This document shows positions 1 to 6,418 of a stretch of 9,177 nucleotides of DNA, in pieces (the stretch's first letter is position 1; every line of letters starts with the position of its first letter). Below the pieces are notes generated by a model. That model searched no databases. It saw nothing but the letters and a program-made list of their open reading frames with translations, and had not been told where the DNA came from. Both the position numbers and the translations under genes were made by a program. This DNA is from JACVRW01 sp035947555 (GTDB taxonomy: Bacteria; Actinomycetota; Thermoleophilia; Solirubrobacterales; Thermoleophilaceae), in assembly GCA_035947555.1 (NCBI GenBank), contig DASZJZ010000199.1, forward strand, positions 1-9,177, in the 5' to 3' direction.

Positions 1-220
1 GATCGGGGAGATGATCCGCGAGCTGAACGGACGCGGCAAGACGTTCCTCATCGTCGAGCACAACATGCCGTTCGTGCTCGGCCTGTGCAGCCCCGTGCTC
101 GTGCTCGCGCGCGGGCAGACGATCGCGAGCGGCTCGGCGGACGAGATCCAGCGCGACCCCAAGGTCCTCGACGCCTACCTCGGCGAGGACTTCCGCCTCG
201 AGCAGCCGGTGAGGGCGTGA
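1..220 (+). CDS. Branched-chain amino acid type ABC transporter ATP-binding protein, LivG-like (3' part only)
   Basis: This is the C-terminal end (about 72 codons, reading frame from base 2) of an ABC ATPase that begins before the window. Visible are the final beta strand and switch region, TFLIVEHNMPFV, with the switch histidine in the EHN triplet (EHDM is the commoner LivG form). The LivG-style tail follows: a stretch giving LARGQTIASG, then a conserved ending VLDAYLGEDF. Walker A, Walker B and the signature motif lie upstream, out of view. In the HAAT family LivG pairs with LivF on the inner face of the membrane to power import of branched-chain amino acids, amides, urea or aromatic acids. 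The stop is one base before the LivF-like gene, so the two are cotranscribed. The LivG rather than LivF assignment rests on the EHN switch and the YLGE tail. Confidence 0.88.
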   Translation, partial: IGEMIRELNGRGKTFLIVEHNMPFVLGLCSPVLVLARGQTIASGSADEIQRDPKVLDAYLGEDFRLEQPVRA

Positions 221-221
221 C

Positions 222-971
222 ATGCTCAAGCTGACCGACGTGTACGCGGGCTACGGCGGCGGCGACGTCCTGCAGGGGGTCGGCTTCGAGGTGCCGCAGA
301 GCTCGGTGTGCTGCATCGTGGGGCCGAACGGCGCGGGCAAGTCCACGGTGCTCCGCGCGGTGAGCGGCCTGCTCCAGCCGCGCAAGGGCGACGTGCAGCT
401 CGAGGGCCGCTCACTCTGTGGCCTGCACCCCTCGCGCATCCTCGCGATGGGGGTGTCGCAGGTCCCGCAGTCCAACGCGCTGTTCCCCGGGCTGACGGTC
501 AAGGAGAACGTGCTGATGGGGGCCTACATCCAGCGGCGCGACAGGAGGCTGCTCCAGAAGCGCTACGACGCCGTGGCCGAGCTGTTCCCGGTGATCCGCG
601 AGCGGGCGGACGACCGCGCCGGCAACCTCTCCGGCGGCCAGCGTCGGATGGTCGAGTTCGGCCGCTCGCTGATGCTCGAGCCGAAGCTGGTGCTGCTGGA
701 CGAGCCGTCGCTGGGTCTCGACCCCAAGGCGCTCAAGCACGTGTGGGAGTCGATCCGCGTGATGGTCGAGGCCGGCAAGACGATCCTGCTGGTCGAGCAG
801 AACGTGCGCTTCGGTCTGCGCCTCGCCAGGCAGGGCGTGGTGATGGAGAGCGGCCGCGTGCTGCTGACCGGCGAGGCGGACGCCGTGCTGAACAACCCCG
901 AGATGTCCGCGCTCTACTTCGGCGGGACCGTCGAGCAGGCGGGCGACCGGAAGCCCGTGGCGCGGGCGTGA
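222..971 (+). CDS. Branched-chain amino acid type ABC transporter ATP-binding protein, LivF-like
   Basis: Complete 249-residue ABC ATPase, close to the usual LivF length of about 235-250. Motifs in order: Walker A GPNGAGKST (34-42), Q-loop glutamine in VPQ (about 83), signature LSGGQ (136-140), Walker B LVLLDEP (156-162), D-loop SLGLD, and a switch region LLVEQN (190-194). In that switch region glutamine stands where most ABC proteins have histidine, as is normal for LivF. The protein would pair with the LivG-like protein just upstream to drive import through LivH/LivM-type permeases, which are not in the window. The ATG at 222 is one base after the preceding stop and has a purine-rich GAGGG (211-215) six bases upstream. 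The family transports amino acids but also amides, urea and aromatic compounds, so the substrate cannot be read from the ATPase. The catabolic genes downstream suggest the imported compound feeds them. Confidence 0.93.
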   Translation: MLKLTDVYAGYGGGDVLQGVGFEVPQSSVCCIVGPNGAGKSTVLRAVSGLLQPRKGDVQLEGRSLCGLHPSRILAMGVSQVPQSNALFPGLTVKENVLMGAYIQRRDRRLLQKRYDAVAELFPVIRERADDRAGNLSGGQRRMVEFGRSLMLEPKLVLLDEPSLGLDPKALKHVWESIRVMVEAGKTILLVEQNVRFGLRLARQGVVMESGRVLLTGEADAVLNNPEMSALYFGGTVEQAGDRKPVARA

Positions 972-1849
972 GCGGCGTCCTGTGGGCGACCGCCTCGGGA
1001 ATCGGGTTCGGGCTCTTCCAGAGCCTCAACCGGCGCGCCATCAGGGGCATCGAGGACCCCTGGGTCTCGACCTTCCTGCAGCTGTCGGTGGCCACCGGGG
1101 TCCTGGTGGTGGCGAGCCTCCTGTCCGAGGACCTGAGCCGGCTGGGCGACGCCAGCGGCGAGGCGATCGCGCTGTTCGCGATCGCCGGGATCATCCACTT
1201 CGTCCTGGGCTGGCTGTTTCTCAACGTCAGCCAGATGCGGATCGGCGCGTCGCGGACGGCGCCGCTGATCACGCTGACGCCGCTGTTCGGGGTGGCGCTG
1301 GCCGCCCTGACGCTGGGCGAGCTGCCGACCGCCGCGGCACTCGCGGCCATCGCGCCGATAATGGTCGGCGCCTGGCTGCTGGCGAGCCGCGGGAGCGGGG
1401 ACGTCCGCATCGAGCGGGATTCGGTGTTCGCCTTCGCCACCGCCTTCATGTGGGCGCTGAGCGCGGTGCTGACCGTGGAGGCGCTGGAGGGGCTCGACTC
1501 GCCGCTGCTGGGGGTGACGCTCGGGCTGCTGGCGGCCACGGCCGCGCTGGGGGGTGCGCTGGCCGCGCGCGGCTCGCTGGGCGCCGTCCGCACGATTGCG
1601 CGCAACGCGCTGGCGCTGAAGCTGTTCGCCGCCGTGCTCGTCGCGTTCGCGACCTGGTTCCGGCTGCTGGCGCTCGGCGAGACCGACGTGGCGGTGGTGC
1701 TGGCCACGAACCTGATAGGCGTGCCGATCACGCTGGTGCTCGCCCCGATGATGGTGGGCCGGCACCTCGAGCAGGCGGACGCCCGCGTGTGGCTGGGCGG
1801 GCTGCTCGTGGTGGCGGGCGTGCTGGCGCTGATCGCGATCGAGGGGTGA
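968..1849 (+). CDS. EamA/DMT-superfamily transporter, ten membrane helices
   Basis: A 293-residue, very hydrophobic protein with the two-fold repeat of EamA (drug/metabolite transporter) proteins, matching their usual length of about 290. Hydrophobic segments lie near residues 3-19, 34-52, 67-85, 95-116, 122-139, 152-170, 178-200, 215-234, 240-262 and 274-291. Each half ends with the family pattern of a helix running into a conserved Gly-Glu or equivalent turn (first half TLGELPTAAALAA; second half VGRHLEQADARVW). I chose the GTG at 968 because it overlaps the LivF stop (GTGA) and places the first helix at the N-terminus. The same frame is open much further upstream, but that stretch is Arg/Ala-rich shadow translation of livF. 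No strong ribosome site precedes it, which suggests translational coupling. DMT proteins import or export small metabolites; here it may export a pathway intermediate or take up a related substrate. Direction and substrate are unknown. Confidence 0.88.
   Translation: MSGVLWATASGIGFGLFQSLNRRAIRGIEDPWVSTFLQLSVATGVLVVASLLSEDLSRLGDASGEAIALFAIAGIIHFVLGWLFLNVSQMRIGASRTAPLITLTPLFGVALAALTLGELPTAAALAAIAPIMVGAWLLASRGSGDVRIERDSVFAFATAFMWALSAVLTVEALEGLDSPLLGVTLGLLAATAALGGALAARGSLGAVRTIARNALALKLFAAVLVAFATWFRLLALGETDVAVVLATNLIGVPITLVLAPMMVGRHLEQADARVWLGGLLVVAGVLALIAIEG
1841..1846 (+). promoter_or_regulatory. Ribosome binding site for the ACMSD-like gene
   Basis: GAGGGG lies inside the last codons of the DMT transporter gene, seven bases before GTG 1854. 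It supports that GTG as the start, which puts the metal-binding HxH motif at residues 6-8 as in the family. Confidence 0.55.
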
Positions 1850-1853
1850 CCCG

Positions 1854-2822
1854 GTGACCTTCGACGTGCACGCACACGTGATCGTCCCGGAGATCGTGGG
1901 GGACGAGCCATGGCAGCCGCGGGTCCACAGCTCCGTAGTCGAGCTGGGCGGAAGGCAGATCCGCGCAGCCGTCCAGGAGTTCGTAGACATCCAGGGCATC
2001 CTGGCGGCACAGGACGAGGCGGGCGTCGACCGCGTGCTGCTCTGTCCCTGGGTCCCGCTGCTCTACTACGACGCCGACCGCGACGAAGGGCTGCGTCGCT
2101 CCCGCATCCAGAACGACGCCCTGGCCGGGCTGGTGCGGGGCAACCCCGAGCGGGTGGCTGCGCTCGGCGCGGTACCGCTGCAGGACCCGGAGCTCGCCGC
2201 AGCCGAGCTGGAAGCCCTCCCCGAGCAGCTGAGTGGAGTCGAGGTCGCAGCGAGCGTGCGCGGGGTGTTCCTCGGGGACGACCGCTTCGAGCCGTTCTGG
2301 CAGGCGGCGGAGGACACAGGTGCCCTCGTCTTCGTCCATCCCACCACTCGCGGGTTCGACTCGCCCGCGTTCCAGGACTACTACCTCTGGAACACGGTGG
2401 GGAACCCGCTCGAGACGGCGGTCACGGCGGCACACATGGTGATGGCGGGCGTGATGGAGCGCCATCCAAGGCTGCACGTGCTGCTCGCACATGGCGGCGG
2501 CGCGCTGCTCGCGCTTCGCGGGCGGCTGCGTCACGCCCACACCTTCCAACCGGAGGCCCGGGCGCGCCTGCGCGACTCTCCCGACGATTCGATCAGGCGC
2601 TTCTACTTCGACACGCTCACGCACGACGACGACCTGCTGCGGGCCCTCATCGATTACGTGGGTCCCAGCCACGTGCTGCTCGGCTCGGACTATCCCTTCG
2701 ACATGGGCGACGCACGGCACGTGGAGACCGTGCGGGGGCTGGGCTTGGAGCCGGAGGTGGAGGCGGCGGTGCTGAGCGGGAATGCGGAGCAGCTGCTCGC
2801 GTGGAAGGAGACCGTCACATGA
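1854..2822 (+). CDS. Amidohydrolase-family protein, ACMSD-like metal-dependent decarboxylase/hydrolase
   Basis: A 322-residue TIM-barrel amidohydrolase (amidohydrolase_2 type), close to the roughly 330 residues of 2-amino-3-carboxymuconate-6-semialdehyde decarboxylase (ACMSD). Metal ligands and catalytic residues are recognisable: D4-x-H6-x-H8 on strand 1, H162 in FVHPTTRG, H213 in LLAHGGG (the ACMSD catalytic histidine position) and D279 in LLGSDYPFDMG. R224 in RGRLRHA corresponds to an ACMSD arginine that binds the substrate carboxylate in the neighbouring subunit. The region after H162 (NPLETAVTAAHMVMAGVMER) and the C-terminal GNAEQLL are also ACMSD-like. Family members perform non-oxidative decarboxylation (ACMSD, gamma-resorcylate and related decarboxylases) or hydrolysis of ring or hydrated intermediates. 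All key residues are present, so the enzyme should be active. It starts four bases after the transporter gene and overlaps the FAD oxidoreductase by four bases (ATGA). Decarboxylase versus hydrolase cannot be decided from sequence. Confidence 0.9.
   Translation: MTFDVHAHVIVPEIVGDEPWQPRVHSSVVELGGRQIRAAVQEFVDIQGILAAQDEAGVDRVLLCPWVPLLYYDADRDEGLRRSRIQNDALAGLVRGNPERVAALGAVPLQDPELAAAELEALPEQLSGVEVAASVRGVFLGDDRFEPFWQAAEDTGALVFVHPTTRGFDSPAFQDYYLWNTVGNPLETAVTAAHMVMAGVMERHPRLHVLLAHGGGALLALRGRLRHAHTFQPEARARLRDSPDDSIRRFYFDTLTHDDDLLRALIDYVGPSHVLLGSDYPFDMGDARHVETVRGLGLEPEVEAAVLSGNAEQLLAWKETVT
2803..2810 (+). promoter_or_regulatory. Ribosome binding site for the FAD oxidoreductase gene
   Basis: GGAAGGAG inside the end of the ACMSD-like gene, eight bases before ATG 2819. 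Together with the ATGA overlap it fixes this ATG as the start, even though the frame is open for about 900 bases upstream. Confidence 0.7.
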
Positions 2823-4429
2823 CCCAGACTGCCGACATCGTCGTGGCCGGCGCCGGTCACAACAGCCTGATCACGGCCGCCTACCTTGCGAAGGCCGGCT
2901 ACGAGTGCATCGTGCTCGACGCGCGCGCTATTCCCGGCGGCGGCGCCGCCACCGAGGAACTGCTCGGGCCGGGCTACAAGATCGACTCGTGCTCGACGGG
3001 TCACACGATCATCCGCGTGAGCCCCGTGCTCATGAACGACGAGCTCGGGCTCCACGCCGACTACGGGCTGGAGTACCTGGAGCCCGACCCGGTCGGGCAC
3101 GTGGCTTTCCCGGACGGCGAGCAGCTCACGATGTGGCTCGACCTCGAACGGACCTGTGAGGAGATCGAGCGCTTCTCCGGGCGCGACGCCGAGTCCTACC
3201 GCCGGCTGATCGCCGAGTACGACGAGGTCAAGGGCATCTTCGGGCGTGCGCGGGTCACGCCGCCCGGGTTCGGACCGTCGCTCGAGGAGATGCTGCTCGA
3301 GCACCCGCGCGGGCGCATCTGGCTGCGGCGCAACTCGATCACCGCCTGGGACGTGATCCGGCGCGAGTTCGAGGACCGCCACGTACAGGCGTTCATGATC
3401 TGGCAGGCGTTCCAGACACTCGTGCCGGTGGACGCCGCCGGCTCGGGCGTGAACGCCTACTCGATCATCTTCGGCCGCCAGGGGCGGAGCTGGTCGGTCC
3501 CGCGCGGCGGGTCCGGCGCGCTCACCGATTCACTGACGCGGCTGCTGGAGGAGCGCGGCTCGACCGTGCTGTGCAACCGGCAGGTCACGCGGCTGGTGCT
3601 GGAGGACGGGCGGTGCACCGGGGTCGAGACCGAGGACGGCGAGCGCTACCTGGCGCGCCGGGCCGTGCTCTCCACGATCCACGTGAAGCACCTCGTGGAG
3701 ATGGCGCCGCGGGACGCCTGGGGCGAGGAGTTCGTGTACGGCGTGGACACCTACGACGTCGGCATGTCCGGCATGGCCTGCTACCTGGCGACTGACGCGG
3801 CGCCCGAGTTCCAGACGCCGGACGGCCCGCGCGCCGCGGTCTCGGCCGGCACGGTCGGCTGGCCGGAGGAGGTGCTCGAGCTGGGGCGGGCGGTGCGCGA
3901 TCGGCGACCGTACGACGAGGGCGTGCCGTGGCTGCTCGTGGCCACGCCGACGCTCGTGGACCGGGACCGAGCACCGGAGGGGCAGCACACGGTCAAGCTG
4001 CTCAGCCCGCAGACGTGGGACCTGCCGGAGGGGGTGGGGAGCTGGGACGACCACAAGGAGACCGTCTTCCGGCGCCAGCTCGAGCACGTGCGCCGCTTCA
4101 TCCCGGCGCTGTCCGACGACCACATCCTCACCTCGTACGTGAAGAGCCCCGCGGACATCGAGCGCTCGAACCAGCACATGATCCGCGGCGCCTTCCACGG
4201 CGGCGACCGCAGCTACGCGTACAGCGGGAAGAACCGGCCGGTGCCCGGGTGGGCCGCCCACCGGATGCCGATCCCCGGTCTCTACCAGACCGGCGGCACG
4301 ACCAGCGTGGGCGGGTCGGTCACGGGCGTGCCGGGCCGCAGCGCCGCGATGGTCATGCTCACCGACCTCGGGCACGACCCGGAGGAGGTGATGGCCGGTG
4401 CCGGACGCGCGCGTGCAGGCAGCCGTTGA
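2819..4429 (+). CDS. Phytoene-dehydrogenase-like NAD(P)/FAD-dependent oxidoreductase
   Basis: A 536-residue flavoprotein. The N-terminus carries a Rossmann dinucleotide-binding motif, IVVAGAGHNSLITAAYLAKA (7-26), followed by an acidic residue at the end of strand 2 (VLDAR, 32-36) and a GGGAATEE loop (40-47). The C-terminus has the FAD-contacting segment PIPGLYQTGGTTSVGG (484-499) continuing to GVPGRSAA (503-510). This pairing, with GAGHN in the motif, is typical of the phytoene desaturase-related group that includes PYROXD2, as opposed to amine oxidases in the strict sense. The expected reaction is FAD-dependent dehydrogenation or isomerisation of a small organic substrate. Carotenoid synthesis is unlikely because no phytoene synthase or other carotenoid gene is nearby. 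The last GxGxxG glycine is serine (S16). The start is set by the ATGA overlap and a good ribosome site. The gene end overlaps the hydrolase gene by 32 bases. Substrate unknown. Confidence 0.9.
   Translation: MTQTADIVVAGAGHNSLITAAYLAKAGYECIVLDARAIPGGGAATEELLGPGYKIDSCSTGHTIIRVSPVLMNDELGLHADYGLEYLEPDPVGHVAFPDGEQLTMWLDLERTCEEIERFSGRDAESYRRLIAEYDEVKGIFGRARVTPPGFGPSLEEMLLEHPRGRIWLRRNSITAWDVIRREFEDRHVQAFMIWQAFQTLVPVDAAGSGVNAYSIIFGRQGRSWSVPRGGSGALTDSLTRLLEERGSTVLCNRQVTRLVLEDGRCTGVETEDGERYLARRAVLSTIHVKHLVEMAPRDAWGEEFVYGVDTYDVGMSGMACYLATDAAPEFQTPDGPRAAVSAGTVGWPEEVLELGRAVRDRRPYDEGVPWLLVATPTLVDRDRAPEGQHTVKLLSPQTWDLPEGVGSWDDHKETVFRRQLEHVRRFIPALSDDHILTSYVKSPADIERSNQHMIRGAFHGGDRSYAYSGKNRPVPGWAAHRMPIPGLYQTGGTTSVGGSVTGVPGRSAAMVMLTDLGHDPEEVMAGAGRARAGSR
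4383..4390 (+). promoter_or_regulatory. Strong ribosome binding site for the alpha/beta hydrolase gene
   Basis: AGGAGGTG, a near-perfect anti-16S complement, sits inside the upstream gene seven bases before GTG 4398. It argues for that GTG over the in-frame GTG at 4413, and so for a 32-base overlap with the FAD oxidoreductase gene. The ATG at 4391 directly abutting it is in the upstream gene's frame and is not a start. Confidence 0.75.
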
Positions 4430-5447
4430 CCACTGGGCACCGCGCTTCGTGCAGGCGGGCGTGGACTACAACGACTTCGTCGCCACGACCTCGCGCATCG
4501 ACACGTGGGACGAATGGCTGGACGCGTGGTGCGAGAACGCGGACATGCACGTGAGCCTCGCGCGCGAGGCGGCCAGCGACTTGACCGCGGGCGAGGCGTG
4601 GGCGAGGGCGGCCGTGGCGTACCACTTCGCCAAGTTCGTATGGGTGGTGGACCCGGAGCGCAGCCGGGCCGCGGCGGACAAGGCCGTCGCGGCGATGCAG
4701 AAGACGCACCACTACCTCGATCCCGGCGCGGAGCGGATCGAGGTGCCGCTCGACGGGGGGCGCGTGGTGGCCAACCTGCGCCGGCCGAGCGGGGACGATG
4801 GGCGGCCGCCGCTCGTCGTGCTCGTGCCGGGCCTCGACTCGACCAAGGAGGAGTTCTTCAAGCTCGAGAACGTCTTCCTCGACCGGGGGATGGCCACGCT
4901 CTCGATGGACGGCCCCGGCCAGGGCGAGTGCGGCTACGACCTGCCGATCCGCCCGGACTACGACGTGGCGGTCACAGCCGTGCTCGACGCACTCGCCGGC
5001 CGCACCGACGTGGACTTGGAGAGAGCGGGCCTGTTCGGCGTGAGCCTGGGCGGCTACTACGCCCCCCGCGTGCTCGCATTCGAGCCGCGAGTCAAGGCCG
5101 GCGTGGGGCTGAGCGGGCCGTACCGGTTCAGCGACATCTGGGATGACGTGCCGCCCCAGACGCGAGAGACCTTCGTGGCGAAGTCGTTCGCCTCGTCCGA
5201 CGAAGAGGGCCGCGCGAAGGCCGCCGAGCTGGACCTCAGCGGCGTGGCGGAGCGCATCCGGCAGCCCTACCTGGCGATCACCGGCAAGCTCGACCGGCTG
5301 ATCCCGTGGGAGCAGAGCGAGCGGGCCGCCAAGGAGGCGCCGAACGGGATCTTCCTCCTGCACGAGGACGGCAACCACGGCTGCGCCAACGTCCCGTACA
5401 AGACGCGCCCGGTGGCGGCGGACTGGCTCCGCGAGCAGCTCGGATGA
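4398..5447 (+). CDS. Alpha/beta hydrolase resembling 2,6-dihydroxypseudooxynicotine hydrolase (C-C bond hydrolase family)
   Basis: A 349-residue protein with a helical N-terminal cap region (about 1-110) and an alpha/beta hydrolase domain. Landmarks: strand PLVVLVPGLDSTKEEF (138-153), then DGPGQGE (171-177), nucleophile elbow GVSLGGYYAPR with Ser216 (214-224), acid Asp299 in ITGKLDRLIPWE, and base His327 in EDGNHGC. The triad is complete. The cap-plus-core layout, length and DGPGQGE motif fit the FrsA/DUF1100-like group. That group includes 2,6-dihydroxypseudooxynicotine hydrolase of nicotine degradation and fungal polyketide-shortening hydrolases, both of which cleave C-C bonds next to ketones. 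Esterase or amidase activity on a related compound is the main alternative. The GTG start is set by the strong ribosome site at 4383. The end overlaps the Gfo/Idh/MocA gene by four bases. Context between oxidoreductases suggests hydrolytic cleavage of an oxidised intermediate in the cytoplasm. Confidence 0.85.
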   Translation: MPDARVQAAVDHWAPRFVQAGVDYNDFVATTSRIDTWDEWLDAWCENADMHVSLAREAASDLTAGEAWARAAVAYHFAKFVWVVDPERSRAAADKAVAAMQKTHHYLDPGAERIEVPLDGGRVVANLRRPSGDDGRPPLVVLVPGLDSTKEEFFKLENVFLDRGMATLSMDGPGQGECGYDLPIRPDYDVAVTAVLDALAGRTDVDLERAGLFGVSLGGYYAPRVLAFEPRVKAGVGLSGPYRFSDIWDDVPPQTRETFVAKSFASSDEEGRAKAAELDLSGVAERIRQPYLAITGKLDRLIPWEQSERAAKEAPNGIFLLHEDGNHGCANVPYKTRPVAADWLREQLG

Positions 5448-6418
5448 GCGGCGTCGCGATCGTCGGCACGGGGATGTGGGGTCCCCGCCTCGCGGCCGCG
5501 GCGCGGCGCGCCGGCCTGGAGCTCGTCGCGTGCTTCAGCCGGGACGAGGACCGCCGCTCCGCGTTCGCCGCGAAGTTCGAATGCGAGCCGGCGCCGACGT
5601 TTGAGCACGCCGTGGGGCATCCCCGCGTGGAAGGCGTGGTCCTCGCCACGCCCAACGACGTGCACGAGGAGCAGGCGCTCGCCTGCGCCGAGCGTGGCCG
5701 CCACGTGTTCGTCGAGAAGCCGATCGCGGACCGTGTGGAGGCCGGCGAGCGCATGCGGCGGGCGTGCGCCGACGCCGGCGTGACGCTGATGGTGGGCCAC
5801 GCCTTCCGCCGGCTCGGGGCGGCGCGGCGTGTGAAGGAGCTGGTGGACGGCGGCGCCCTCGGGCGGGTGGTGCTGGCGGAGGCGAACATGTCGCTGCCGG
5901 GCTCGTTCCGGCCGGGGGCATGGCGCGCGCACCGGGATCGCAATCCGGGTGGGCCGATCATGCAGCTCGGAATCCACCACGTGGACACGCTCGCGTACTG
6001 GCTCGGGCCGGTGCGGAGCGCAGCCGGCCGGTTCGCTCACGTGCACGCCGAGGCGGACATCGACGACGTGGGCGTGGTGACGCTCGAGTTCGAGTCCGGC
6101 GCGATGGGGTCGTTGACGGGAAGCTACGTGTCGCCCAAGACCCTGTCGCTGCGGCTGCTCGGCACGGAGGCGGTGCTCGACTACCGCACCGACTTCTCGG
6201 TGTGGCCGGACGCTTCTGCCCTCGACGGGGTGACGACGCTGACCCTGGGCGGCGCACCGGTCGAGTTCGAGGAGCGCGACATGCTGGCGGACGAGCTCGC
6301 AGAGTTCAGCCGGTGCATCCGCGGCGAGGCCCGGCCCGAGACCGGCGCGGACGAGGGGATCGCGGCGCTCGCCGCGGTGCTCCAGGCGCTCGAGGCAAAC
6401 GCGGAGGCCGTGGCTTGA
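5444..6418 (+). CDS. Gfo/Idh/MocA-family NAD(P)-dependent oxidoreductase
   Basis: A 324-residue oxidoreductase, typical in size (about 320-390, at the short end). The N-terminal Rossmann domain has VAIVGTGMWG (4-13, GxGxxG), ATPNDVHEEQALA (68-80) and the family signature EKP at 91-93, whose Lys92 is the usual catalytic/cofactor-contact lysine. The C-terminal alpha/beta domain carries GGPIMQLGIHHVDTLAYWLG (169-188), where His178/His179 and Asp181 match the substrate-binding histidine-aspartate motif. Members oxidise or reduce sugars, inositols, and sometimes ketones, biliverdin or dihydrodiols (trans-1,2-dihydrobenzene-1,2-diol dehydrogenase belongs here). I prefer the ATG at 5444 because it overlaps the hydrolase stop (ATGA) and places the GxGxxG near residue 8; the frame is open from 5306, but that is shadow coding. 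No clear ribosome site, so translation is probably coupled. The substrate is unknown; oxidation of a hydroxylated ring intermediate is a possibility given the neighbours. Confidence 0.9.
   Translation: MSGVAIVGTGMWGPRLAAAARRAGLELVACFSRDEDRRSAFAAKFECEPAPTFEHAVGHPRVEGVVLATPNDVHEEQALACAERGRHVFVEKPIADRVEAGERMRRACADAGVTLMVGHAFRRLGAARRVKELVDGGALGRVVLAEANMSLPGSFRPGAWRAHRDRNPGGPIMQLGIHHVDTLAYWLGPVRSAAGRFAHVHAEADIDDVGVVTLEFESGAMGSLTGSYVSPKTLSLRLLGTEAVLDYRTDFSVWPDASALDGVTTLTLGGAPVEFEERDMLADELAEFSRCIRGEARPETGADEGIAALAAVLQALEANAEAVA

Noticed and set aside
190..194. Loss of the switch histidine in the LivF-like ATPase (residue positions; EQN in place of EHx)
   Set aside because: Glutamine at this position is normal for LivF-type ATPases, so it is not evidence of inactivation.
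308..967. Upstream extension of the DMT transporter frame to an ATG at 308 (513 residues in total)
   Set aside because: The added part is Arg/Ala/Gly-rich, has no domain and lies wholly inside the LivF-like gene in another frame. The GTG at 968 with the GTGA overlap explains the start.
733..2010. Long minus-strand open frames (425 and 361 residues) opposite the DMT transporter
   Set aside because: The translation is Ser/Ala/Arg/Pro-rich or His/Gln/Arg-rich low complexity, antisense to a membrane protein gene, with no ribosome site or motif.
1910..2818. Upstream extension of the FAD oxidoreductase frame
   Set aside because: It is low-complexity shadow translation of the ACMSD-like gene. The Rossmann motif begins only after ATG 2819, which has a good ribosome site.
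5764..6417. Upstream extension of the molybdenum hydroxylase large subunit
   Set aside because: It is Arg/Gly-rich shadow coding inside the Gfo/Idh/MocA gene. The family N-terminus begins directly after ATG 6418.
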